Positions 17,604 through 25,748 of a stretch of DNA of 64,000 nt are shown piece by piece. This DNA comes from Cardiobacterium sp. Marseille-Q4385 (GTDB lineage Bacteria > Pseudomonadota > Gammaproteobacteria > Cardiobacteriales > Cardiobacteriaceae): assembly GCF_916618745.1 (NCBI RefSeq), contig NZ_OU745373.1, positions 942,001 through 1,006,000 of the forward strand, in the 5' to 3' direction. Position 1 is the first letter of the stretch. Every line of letters begins with the position of its first letter. The notes beneath the pieces were generated by a model, which worked only from the letters and a program-made list of their open reading frames with translations, had not been told where the DNA came from and did not search any database. A program made the position numbers and the translations under genes.

Positions 17604-18620
17604 TCAGCGGTCTTCGGCGAGGCCGTCCCGGATGAGATGGTAGTGGTCTTCGTGGAAGCGGTCGCGGTGCAGGTCGTTCAGCGGGTGCCAGTAGGCTTTG
17701 GCGGCGTCATCCGCTGCCTGCACGGGCGGCAGTGTGCCGTCGAGGTGGTAACGGTGCACATGGGTGATGACGCGGCCAATGGCGCTGCGGTCGGGGCGGT
17801 CGGCCGTGCGCACGCTGATGAGTTCGGCGGGATCGAGACGCAGACCGGTTTCTTCATGGAGTTCGCGCAGGGAAGCGGTGAGCAGGGTTTCTTCGGGATT
17901 CAGGAAACCGCCGGGCAGTGCCAGGAGACCGCAGCCGGGCTGGCCGCCGCGTTCGACGAGGAGGACGTGGCCGTCGCAGGTGATGAGGTTATCAACGGTA
18001 ACGAAGATCGGCGGGTAGGGGCTGGCCGCCCAGGAGGCTTTGTAGTCGCAGACGTAGCGGGTTTCCTCGGCGAGGCGACGGTAATCGGGCGTGGTGCGGA
18101 AGGTGCGCAGCGCGGCTTCGACCGCGGGCGGCAGTTCGTCTTCACGCCAGTCTTCGCCATCTTTGAGCAGGAAGTAGCGCTCGCGCAGCGGTGTGGCGCT
18201 GAGATCGCGGTAGCGCGGCGCGCCGAGGTAGTCCCACTGCGGGAAAAGGCGCAGGTAGTAGGAGCTGGCGTCTTTTTCGTAGCCGTAGAGGGCGACGCTG
18301 GCATCCGCTGTGCCGCGCGCAGCGAGAACCTCGGCGACGGTGCGCTGGATTTGCGCCACCCAGCGCTCGTCGTGATAGGGGTCATCGTGAATGGGGCGCA
18401 GGGTGATGCGCGCGTTTTCTTCCGGGGTGAGGGCGGCGCGGATCATCGCTTCGCGTTCGGCGACGGTCCACGGATTGCGGCTGCTGCGCGCCACGTCTGC
18501 CGAGCCGCAGAGGATGATGAGGTGGTCGGCATGAGCGAGCGCACCTTGCACCATGTGCAGATGGCCACGATGGAAGGGCTGGAAGCGGCCAATATAGATG
18601 AGGGTGTCGTAGTGGGGCAT
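17604..18620 (-). CDS. nadM: Bifunctional NMN adenylyltransferase / Nudix hydrolase
   Basis: 338 residues. The N-terminal ~180 residues are a NadM-type nucleotidyltransferase with GRFQPFHRGHLHM and, later, SSRNPWTVAERE for the ISSSxR-like site. The C-terminal half is a Nudix domain with the box GX5EX7REUXEEXGU clearly present (PGGFLNPEETLLTASLREL followed by HEETGL). Such fusions make NAD from NMN and ATP and hydrolyse ADP-ribose or related compounds. Probably co-transcribed with recC (8-base gap). The symbol is used for the transferase half only. Confidence 0.88.
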   Translation of the reverse strand: MPHYDTLIYIGRFQPFHRGHLHMVQGALAHADHLIILCGSADVARSSRNPWTVAEREAMIRAALTPEENARITLRPIHDDPYHDERWVAQIQRTVAEVLAARGTADASVALYGYEKDASSYYLRLFPQWDYLGAPRYRDLSATPLRERYFLLKDGEDWREDELPPAVEAALRTFRTTPDYRRLAEETRYVCDYKASWAASPYPPIFVTVDNLITCDGHVLLVERGGQPGCGLLALPGGFLNPEETLLTASLRELHEETGLRLDPAELISVRTADRPDRSAIGRVITHVHRYHLDGTLPPVQAADDAAKAYWHPLNDLHRDRFHEDHYHLIRDGLAEDR

Positions 18621-18699
18621 GAGCTGTGATCGGTTGGGAGGAGGACGGCATTGTATAGTCGCTTGGCCGATTTTTTCCGCTGCGGCGAGAATCCGCCGC

Positions 18700-19195
18700 T
18701 TGGCGGCGGTTCAGGTAGCCCGACCGCACGACGGCAGAAAGAAAATGTAGAAACGTTGCCTGCAACGTCTCCCACCCAAAACCCAGCATTTACGCCGCTT
18801 GGTGTCGTTCTTACCCAAAATGCAAAAAGCAGGCTACGCCTGCCCGGTGGGCCGAGGCCCACCCTACGCGGACCCAGTGTTTACGCCGCTTGGTGGCTGT
18901 TCAGGTAGCACGACCGCACGACGACAGAAAGAAAATGTAGAGACGTTGCCTGCAACGTCTCCCACCCCAAAACCCAGCATTTACGCCGCTTGGCATCGTT
19001 CTTACCAAATATGCAAAAAAGCAGGCTACGCCTGCCCGGTGGGCCGAGGCCCACCCTACGCGAGTCCTGCGTTTACGCCGCTTGGCGGCTGTTCAGGCAG
19101 CACGACGGCAGGAAGAAAACGTAGAGACCTTGCCTGCAACGTCTCCCATCCCAAGATCCAGCATTTACGCCGCTTGGTGGCGTCCCAAAACGTAG
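18700..19195. repeat. Composite tandem repeat, ~190-bp unit, about 2.5 copies
   Basis: Units start with TCAGGTAGC at 18711, 18901 and 19093 (periods 190 and 192). Each complete unit contains, in order: the palindrome with arms GAGACGTTGC, an AAGCGG element in reverse orientation (CATTTACGCCGCTTGG), an A-rich AAGCAGGCTACGCCTGCCC segment, the palindrome GGTGGGCC/GGCCCACC, and another reversed AAGCGG element. Start-to-start copies differ by few bases. No open frame looks coding. Confidence 0.85.
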
Positions 19196-19204
19196 AGCGG
19201 ACTT

Positions 19205-19312
19205 TATAGTTGAATAGATAAAAAAGCGTAACAAGGCGCGTCGCCGCAGACAGTACAAGTAGTACGGCAAGGCGACGCAACACCGTTACGATTTTTTAGA
19301 TGTTTAACTATA
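19205..19312. mobile_element. Correia-like MITE
   Basis: 108 bp with terminal inverted ends TATAGTTGAATAGATAAAAA and TTTTTAGATGTTTAACTATA (read left to right). The inner part contains CGCCGCAGACAGTAC and AGTACGGCAAGGCGACGCAA, very like the internal sequence of Neisseria Correia (nemis) elements, and TA at each end. It has no coding capacity. A degraded copy lies at 62414-62517 and a core remnant at 28846-28893. Confidence 0.7.
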
Positions 19313-19377
19313 GTCCGCTGCAAACGTTCCTTCACTTCTTTTATGGCGGGCTGAAGCCCGCCCTACGCAAAAGCCGC

Positions 19378-21042
19378 TTATTTCCGCCGCAGGTAGATGA
19401 GCGCCTCGTAGGGGCGCAGCGGGGTGTGGGCGCTGAGGGCGGGCGCGGCAGGGTAGTTGCCGAGCAGCAGTTGGTAGTCGCCGGGGCGGGCGAGAGTTTC
19501 CGGCGGCAGTGCGGCGCTGCTTGCCTCGTCGTAGAAGTTGGCGAGCACGATGAGTTCGGCGTCGGCATTGTCGCGGCGGTAGGCAAAAATCTGCGGATCT
19601 TCGGCAAGCAGCAGAGTGTAGTCGCCGTCCTGAATGACGCTTTCCTGTTTGCGCAGGGCTATCAGCGCGCGGTAGTGATGGTAGATGGAGTGCGGATCGC
19701 GCACGGCATCGGCGGCGTTGATGCGCGGATAGTTAGGGTTGACGCGCAGCCAGGGCGTGCCGCTGCTAAAGCCCGCTTGCGGGCTGTCGTCCCACTGCAT
19801 CGGGGTGCGGGCGTTGTCGCGGCTGCGCGCGCGCAGGAGGGTGTGGATTTCCGCCGCCGGGCGGCCTTGCGCCGTGAGTTCGGCGTAGAGGTTGGTGCTT
19901 TCCACGTCGCGGTAGTCATCAATGTCGTCGAAATAGGCGTTGGTCATGCCGATTTCTTCGCCCTGGTAGATGTAGGGCGTGCCACGCAGGCAATGCAGCA
20001 CGCTTGCCAGCATGGTCGCCGAGGCATGGTGGTGTTCGCGGTCATTGCCGAAGCGGCTGAGGGCGCGTGGCTGGTCGTGGTTGTTCCAGAAAAGAGCGTT
20101 CCAGGCGTTTTCCGCCGCCATGCCGGTCTGCCAGTCGCTGATGAGGGTTTTCAGGGCGGCGAAGTCGAAGGGTTGCAGCGCCCATTTTTGCTGGTTTTTG
20201 TAGTCCACTTTGAGGTGGTGGAAGGTGAAGACGCTGCTGAGTTCGCCACTCTCCGCCCCGGCATAGTGGACGCAGGCGGCGAGCGTGGTCGAGCTCATTT
20301 CGCCAACGGTAAAGCTGTCCGGATCCTGCCCGAAGCTGGCGCGGTTCAGTTCTTGCAGCCATGCGTGGACGTGCGGGCCGTCGGTGTAGTACTGGCGGCC
20401 GTCGAAGTGGTTGGGGTCGTCCTCGAAGGCGCGTTTGCTGATGAGGTTGATGACATCGAAGCGGAAGCCGTGCACACCTTTGCCGCGCCAAAAGTTGACG
20501 ACAGCGGCGAGTTCGGCGCGCACGTCGGGGTTTGTCCAGTCAAGATCGGCCTGGGTTTCATCAAAGAGGTGCAGGTAATACTGCCCGACTTCCGGCGCGT
20601 AAGCCCAGGCGGGGCCGCCGAATTTGGACTGCCAGTTGGTCGGCGCGCTACCGTCGGCCTTGCCGGGGCGGAAGAGGTAGTAGCGGCGGTATTTTTCCTC
20701 GCCGGCGAGGGCTTTCTGGAACCACGGGTGCGCGGTCGAGGTGTGATTGAAGACCATATCGAGCATGATGTGGATGCCGCGTTTTCCGGCCTCCTCGCAG
20801 AGACGCTCGAAATCGGCCATGCTGCCGTAGGCGGGGTCAATGGCGCAGTAATCGGCGACGTCGTAGCCGTTATCGCGCTGCGGCGAAGGGTAGATGGGAT
20901 TGAGCCAGAGGTAGTCCACGCCGAGAGCGTGCAGGTAGTCGAGTTTGCTGATGATGCCGGGCAGGTCGCCGATGCCGTCGCCGTTCGTGTCGCAGTAGGA
21001 TTTGGGATAGATTTGGTAAACGACTTTGTCTTTGAAGTTCAT
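19378..21042 (-). CDS. treC: Trehalose-6-phosphate hydrolase (GH13)
   Basis: 554 residues from ATG at 21042, preceded by AGGAC; a longer frame has no site. Starts MNFKDKVVYQIYPKSYCDTNGDG. GH13 residues are visible: LDMVFNHTS (region I), GFRFDVINLI (nucleophile D196), FTVGEMSS (acid/base E248) and NNHDQPR (D323). Length and the SYCDTNGDGIGD start are as in TreC, which splits cytoplasmic trehalose-6-phosphate to glucose and glucose-6-phosphate. It lies 59 bases after treB on the same strand, the standard pairing. Confidence 0.93.
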   Translation of the reverse strand: MNFKDKVVYQIYPKSYCDTNGDGIGDLPGIISKLDYLHALGVDYLWLNPIYPSPQRDNGYDVADYCAIDPAYGSMADFERLCEEAGKRGIHIMLDMVFNHTSTAHPWFQKALAGEEKYRRYYLFRPGKADGSAPTNWQSKFGGPAWAYAPEVGQYYLHLFDETQADLDWTNPDVRAELAAVVNFWRGKGVHGFRFDVINLISKRAFEDDPNHFDGRQYYTDGPHVHAWLQELNRASFGQDPDSFTVGEMSSTTLAACVHYAGAESGELSSVFTFHHLKVDYKNQQKWALQPFDFAALKTLISDWQTGMAAENAWNALFWNNHDQPRALSRFGNDREHHHASATMLASVLHCLRGTPYIYQGEEIGMTNAYFDDIDDYRDVESTNLYAELTAQGRPAAEIHTLLRARSRDNARTPMQWDDSPQAGFSSGTPWLRVNPNYPRINAADAVRDPHSIYHHYRALIALRKQESVIQDGDYTLLLAEDPQIFAYRRDNADAELIVLANFYDEASSAALPPETLARPGDYQLLLGNYPAAPALSAHTPLRPYEALIYLRRK

Positions 21043-21101
21043 GGGGTTGTCCTGTTTGTAGTTTGTTCTCCTTACTCTTATGGGCAAGGGGTTTTCTATC
21101 T

Positions 21102-23000
21102 CTAGAGGTCAATAATGCCGCCCTCGCCGCGTGTGATGTCCACGTTTTTCTGCCGCACGGTAATGGCTTCGCCGTCGGTGAAGACGATGGGGGAAACCAG
21201 CGGTTTGCCCTGCGCCTTGATGTAAGCGAGATCGACTTCGGCCAGCACGTCGCCCTGGCGCACGCGGTCGCCCTGTTTGACGCGGGCGGTGAAGCCTTTG
21301 CCGCCGAGTTCAACGGTATCCATACCGATGTGGATGAGAACCTCCCGGCCGTTGTCGCAGGCGAGGCCGTAGGCGTGACCGGTCGGGAAGGCAACGGCGA
21401 CGGTGCCGCTGTATGGCGCGATGACGGTGCCGTCGCTCGGTTCGATGGCGATGCCGTCGCCCATACTTTTGCTGGCAAAGCCCTGGTCGGCAACGTCTTC
21501 GAGGGCGATGAGGCGGCCGGTCATCGGCGCAATGAAGGTTTCGCTGCTGATGAGCTCTGCGGGCGCAGGGGCGGGCGTGTGGCCTTTTTCAGCGGCGCTG
21601 AGGCGGCGTTGGCCGATGAGACAGGTGAGGATGAAGGGCACGACGATAGCGGCAGCCATGGCGAGGGCAAAGGTTTGCCAAAATTGCGGGTTGATGGAGA
21701 GGATGCCGGGGATGCCGCCGACGCCGATACTGAGCGCCTGTACGCCACCGCCGACGGAGATGACGGCAGCAGTGGCCGAACCGATCATGCCGCAGATAAG
21801 CGGGAAGCCGTATTTGAGGTTGACGCCGAACAGCGCCGGTTCGGTAACGCCGAGGTAGGCGGAGACGCAGGCGGGTACGTTCACCTGCGCGGCGCGCGCG
21901 TTGTGGCGCTGCAAGACGCTCATGGCGAGCACGCTGGAACCTTGCGCGATGTTGGAGAGGGCAATCATCGGCCAGAGGATGGTGCCGCCGAATTTGGTGG
22001 TGAGCGTCATGTCGATAGCGTTGGTCATGTGGTGCAGGCCGGTCATGACCACGGGCGCGTAGAGGAAACCGAAAACAGCGGCGAAGAGGACGTTCCAGTC
22101 GGAGGTCAGGCCGTTATAGACGACATCGGCGATGCCGGAACCGATTTTCCAGCCGATCGGGCCGACGAGGACGTGAGCGATGATGACCGCCGGCACCAGC
22201 GAGCAGAAGGGCACGACGATCATGGAGATGACGGCCGGGGTGATGCGGCGGAAGAGGCGTTCGAGATAGACCAGCACGAAGCCCGCCATGATGGCGGCGA
22301 TGACCTGCCCCTGATAGCCGATCATGTTGACGCGGGCGAAGCCGAAATCCCAATGCGGGATGTCCGCCGGGGCGGTACCCGCAACGGCAAAGGCGTTCAG
22401 CAGTTGCGGCGAGACGAGCGTCGCGCCAAGGACGATGCCGAGGATGGGGGTGGTGCCCATTTTGCGGGTAATCGACCAGACGATGCCGATGGGCAGCATA
22501 TGGAAGACGGCTTCGCCGATGAGCCAAAGGAACTGGTACATCCCCGCCCAGAAGACGGAGGTCTGCGCCAGCGTCTGCCCGTCGAACATTTTGATTTCGC
22601 CGATGAGGTTGCGGAAGCCGAGGATGAGACCGCCGCAGATGAGCGCGGGGATGATCGGCGCGAAGATTTCGCCGAGGGCGCTCATGATGCGCTGCAACAG
22701 GTTCTGCTGGCTGCTGGCCGCAGCTTTTACCGCATCTTTGGATACGCCTTCGATGCCGGCCAGCGCGGTGAAGACTTTATAGAACTCGCTGACTTCGTTG
22801 CCGATGATGACCTGGAACTGCCCCGACTGGGTGAAGGTGCCCTTGACGCTGGTGATAGCCTCAATGCGCGACACGTCCGCCCGCTTTGGATCTTTGAGGA
22901 CGAAGCGCAGGCGGGTAACGCAGTGGGTGATGGCATTGATGTTGTCCTTGCCGCCGATGGCATCAAGCAACAGGGCCGCGTCTTGCTGGAATCTGGACAT
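21102..23000 (-). CDS. treB: PTS trehalose-specific transporter EIIBCA
   Basis: 632 residues. IIB (~1-80) has the phosphocysteine in THCVTRLRF (C27); IIC (~105-450) is a multi-spanning membrane domain with GVTEPALFGV; after an Ala/Pro linker a C-terminal IIA domain of the glucose type (~475-632) has FIAPMTGRL and LIHIGMDTVEL with the phosphohistidine. Enteric TreB lacks IIA and borrows IIA-Glc; this form is self-contained. It imports and phosphorylates trehalose for TreC downstream. No TreR gene is adjacent. Confidence 0.93.
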   Translation of the reverse strand: MSRFQQDAALLLDAIGGKDNINAITHCVTRLRFVLKDPKRADVSRIEAITSVKGTFTQSGQFQVIIGNEVSEFYKVFTALAGIEGVSKDAVKAAASSQQNLLQRIMSALGEIFAPIIPALICGGLILGFRNLIGEIKMFDGQTLAQTSVFWAGMYQFLWLIGEAVFHMLPIGIVWSITRKMGTTPILGIVLGATLVSPQLLNAFAVAGTAPADIPHWDFGFARVNMIGYQGQVIAAIMAGFVLVYLERLFRRITPAVISMIVVPFCSLVPAVIIAHVLVGPIGWKIGSGIADVVYNGLTSDWNVLFAAVFGFLYAPVVMTGLHHMTNAIDMTLTTKFGGTILWPMIALSNIAQGSSVLAMSVLQRHNARAAQVNVPACVSAYLGVTEPALFGVNLKYGFPLICGMIGSATAAVISVGGGVQALSIGVGGIPGILSINPQFWQTFALAMAAAIVVPFILTCLIGQRRLSAAEKGHTPAPAPAELISSETFIAPMTGRLIALEDVADQGFASKSMGDGIAIEPSDGTVIAPYSGTVAVAFPTGHAYGLACDNGREVLIHIGMDTVELGGKGFTARVKQGDRVRQGDVLAEVDLAYIKAQGKPLVSPIVFTDGEAITVRQKNVDITRGEGGIIDL

Positions 23001-23304
23001 GCAAATCTCCTTTTTTCAGGGTGGTATAGGAAAACCGATTTGCCGGATTATAGCCGCTGCCGCAGGAAAACCGGCACCGCCGCCCGGCATGCCACCGATC
23101 GCTGTTCTAACCCGTCAAGCGGGATAAACACAGGGTTCTGCCGCTATCGCCCTTTTATCGTTAAACCTCTAGAGAATGGCGTTGCGCCGCCTGAACAGGC
23201 CCCGCACAGACGCGCTATGCGGAAGAAATGTGTCGCACGGACAGAAAGCAGCGCATGACGTTCCTACCCAACGTCCATCTCTGTGTTTTCTTGTGGTTTT
23301 CCTG
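23001..23304. other. Divergent intergenic region between treB and nosR
   Basis: Contains one AAGCGG element (AAGCGGGATAAACACAGGG, 23116-23134) and must hold the treB promoter. I saw no convincing TreR-type operator and no gene. Confidence 0.45.
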
Positions 23305-23318
23305 TTGATATGCATCAA
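23305..23318. promoter_or_regulatory. FNR/DNR-family box upstream of nosR
   Basis: TTGATATGCATCAA is an exact match to TTGAT-N4-ATCAA, the site bound by FNR, ANR and DNR/NNR regulators. Its centre (23311.5) is ~42 bases before the expected start site of the TATGAT -10 box at 23342-23347, the geometry of an FNR class II activated promoter. This predicts anaerobic or nitrogen-oxide-induced nosRZ transcription. Confidence 0.85.
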
Positions 23319-23341
23319 ATCTCCTGTGGTCTTTTTTTTGC

Positions 23342-23347
23342 TATGAT
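23342..23347 (+). promoter_or_regulatory. Predicted -10 box of the nosR promoter
   Basis: TATGAT, 24 bases downstream of the FNR-type box and 40 bases upstream of the nosR ATG. There is no good -35, as expected for an activator-dependent promoter; a T9 run lies between (about 23331-23339). Confidence 0.6.
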
Positions 23348-23386
23348 GCGCAGACAACAAAAGCAATAATCATCGTGGGGCAAATC

Positions 23387-25717
23387 ATGAGACAGTTAGC
23401 TTTCGCCGACTCGTTAGTACGGCGTTTTGCGGTAATGGTCATGTTGACCATTGCCGCTTTATTTTTTGCAGAAACCGCGTTAGCAGCACCAATGCCGACG
23501 GCGAAGGAGCTGCGCGCAGCGCTTTTCCACAGCGACGGCTCGTTGCAGGAATTCACCAGCAAGGTACCGGCGACGGAGTTCTTTCCGGATGCAACCGGCT
23601 ACGGTGCGATTCAGGAACAGCCGCCGCTGGTGCCGGTGTTGAAAGGTGAGGAAACGATCGGCTATGTCTTCCTCAACTCGGATTATGTGCCGTCCGGTGG
23701 TTATTCCGGCAAGCCGATTCACATCATGATCGGCGTGGACAAGGATTTCACCATCACGAAGGCGAAGCTGGTCAAGCACTCGGAGCCGATTGTGCTGATC
23801 GGCATTCCGATCGAGAAGGTCAACGCTTATATCGACGCCTATACCGGGCGTAATTATCCGCGCGACGGCATGAATCAGGACGCGCCCGATGTCATCAGCG
23901 GCGCGACGGTAACGGTGATGGTCATCAACGAGACGATTGCCCGCTCGGCGATTGCCGCTGCGAAGGCGATGCAGGGTGGCGGCGCAGAGGAAGCCGCGCC
24001 CGCGCAGCCGAAGGAATTGACTGTCGTCGATATGGACAAGCAGGAGAAAAGCAGCTGGCAGGAGCTGACTGGCAGTGGCGCGGTGCGTTCGTTCCAGCTG
24101 CACGTCGGCGAAGTCAACGAGGGTTTCATCAAGGCGAAGCACCCTGAGGCAGCGGAGCGCGCGGAAAGCAGCAATCCGGAAGACGAATTCATCGAGATGT
24201 TTTATGCACCGGTATCGGTACCGTCTATTGGCCGCAGCCTGCTCGGCGACGCCGTTTATGAACAGATGACGAAACAGTTGCAGCCCGGGCAGCAGGCGAT
24301 TTTAGTCGCCGGTAAGGGTCTGTATTCGTTCAAGGGTTCAGGCTATGTGCGCGGCGGGATTTTCGACCGCCTGAAATTGAAGCAGGACGGCAACGGTTTC
24401 CACTTCCGCGACCGCAACCACCGCCGCATCGGCGACATCATGGCCACCGGTGCGCCGCATTTCCCGGAAATCGCGCTCTTTACCGTGCCGGCCGAGCAAA
24501 CGCTAGATGCCGCCCGGCCGTGGCAATTGGAACTCCTGGTACAACGCGCCACCGGCCCGCGCGACAAGGCTTTCATCACCTTTGATATGGATTACAACCT
24601 GCCTGCCGCCTACACCAAGCAAATCCCCAACCCGGATTACGTTGAGCCGCCGCCCACAGCCGCGCAAACCGCCGCTCCGGCAGATGCGGCAGGTGGTGTG
24701 GCTGCCGTCCATGATGACGGTGAATTGAGCGTGCAGGCGAAAATCGCGCAACAGGCGTGGCGTGACAAGACCGTCCAGATTGTCGTGCTGGGCATCGCCA
24801 TCTTCGTGCTGGTCTGCGTTTTCATGTTCCAGGACTGGATTACCCAATACCCGCGCGCTTACAAGGCCTTCCGCAACTGCTACCTTGTCTTCACCCTGTT
24901 CTGGCTGGGCGGCTACCTCGGCGCGCAACTGTCGGTGAACGGGCAGTTATCGGTGGTGAACGTCCTCGCCTTCACCAACTCGCTCATCAAAGGCTTCGAC
25001 TGGAACGTCTTCCTGATGGATCCCGTCATCTTCATCCTTTGGTGCGCGACGGCCTTCGGCTCGCTGATGTGGAATCGCGGCTTCTTCTGCGGCTGGCTCT
25101 GCCCCTTCGGTGCCTTGCAGGAACTCACGAACTACATCGCGAAAAAACTGCATGTGCCGCAGTTCAAATTCCCCTTCAAAGTGCACGAACGGATGACGGC
25201 CATCAAATACATCATCTTCCTGCTGCTCTTCGGCTTCTCGCTCTACGACATGGGGCTTGCCGAACATCTGGCGGAAGTAGAGCCGTTCAAGACCGCCATC
25301 ATCCTCAAATTCGGGCGCGCCTGGCCGTATGTCGCCTTCGCCCTGATTTTGCTGCTCATCGGCCTCTTCATCGAGCGTTTCTACTGCCGCTACCTCTGCC
25401 CGATGGGCGCGGCGCTGGCCATCCCCGCCAAATTGCGTCTTTTCAACTGGCTGAAGCGCTATCCCGAATGCGGCAACCCCTGCCAAAAATGCGCGCAGGA
25501 TTGCCCGGTGGAAGCCATCTTCCCCGAAGGCAACATCAACGAAAACGAATGTATCCAATGCCTGAACTGTCAGGTGCTGTATCATGACAAGTCGCGCTGC
25601 ATGCACCTGCTGATTGCCATCGAAAAGGCGAAAAAACAGAAAGCACGCGAAGAGCGCAACGAAGAAATCCGCGCCGCCCGCGCCGGTGCCACTAAAGTGA
25701 CACCTGAAAAGGCATAA
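23387..25717 (+). CDS. nosR: NosR regulatory/electron-transfer protein of nitrous oxide respiration
   Basis: 776 residues. I chose ATG 23387 (GGGG eight bases upstream) over GTG 23375 in the same frame. A signal/TM segment (~14-34) leads into a periplasmic FMN-binding domain (~70-190; the DVISGATVTVMVI motif carries the flavinylated Thr). TM helices begin near ~470; two CPxG motifs (GWLCPFGALQ and RYLCPMGAAL) and a double 4Fe-4S ferredoxin domain (NPCQKCAQDCPVEAI, NECIQCLNCQV) follow on the cytoplasmic side. NosR feeds electrons to NosZ and is needed for its expression. Forms an operon with nosZ 31 bases downstream. Confidence 0.95.
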   Translation: MRQLAFADSLVRRFAVMVMLTIAALFFAETALAAPMPTAKELRAALFHSDGSLQEFTSKVPATEFFPDATGYGAIQEQPPLVPVLKGEETIGYVFLNSDYVPSGGYSGKPIHIMIGVDKDFTITKAKLVKHSEPIVLIGIPIEKVNAYIDAYTGRNYPRDGMNQDAPDVISGATVTVMVINETIARSAIAAAKAMQGGGAEEAAPAQPKELTVVDMDKQEKSSWQELTGSGAVRSFQLHVGEVNEGFIKAKHPEAAERAESSNPEDEFIEMFYAPVSVPSIGRSLLGDAVYEQMTKQLQPGQQAILVAGKGLYSFKGSGYVRGGIFDRLKLKQDGNGFHFRDRNHRRIGDIMATGAPHFPEIALFTVPAEQTLDAARPWQLELLVQRATGPRDKAFITFDMDYNLPAAYTKQIPNPDYVEPPPTAAQTAAPADAAGGVAAVHDDGELSVQAKIAQQAWRDKTVQIVVLGIAIFVLVCVFMFQDWITQYPRAYKAFRNCYLVFTLFWLGGYLGAQLSVNGQLSVVNVLAFTNSLIKGFDWNVFLMDPVIFILWCATAFGSLMWNRGFFCGWLCPFGALQELTNYIAKKLHVPQFKFPFKVHERMTAIKYIIFLLLFGFSLYDMGLAEHLAEVEPFKTAIILKFGRAWPYVAFALILLLIGLFIERFYCRYLCPMGAALAIPAKLRLFNWLKRYPECGNPCQKCAQDCPVEAIFPEGNINENECIQCLNCQVLYHDKSRCMHLLIAIEKAKKQKAREERNEEIRAARAGATKVTPEKA

Positions 25718-25748
25718 ACCCGTTAAACACAAACAACAGGAGAACACC

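Noticed and set aside
18700..19195. Regular repeats that might suggest a CRISPR array
   Set aside because: The period is ~190 bp, the whole unit is repeated with no unique spacers, and no cas gene is present.
23001..23200. TreR operator upstream of treB
   Set aside because: Only weak, unconvincing inverted repeats; nothing matches a known TreR site.
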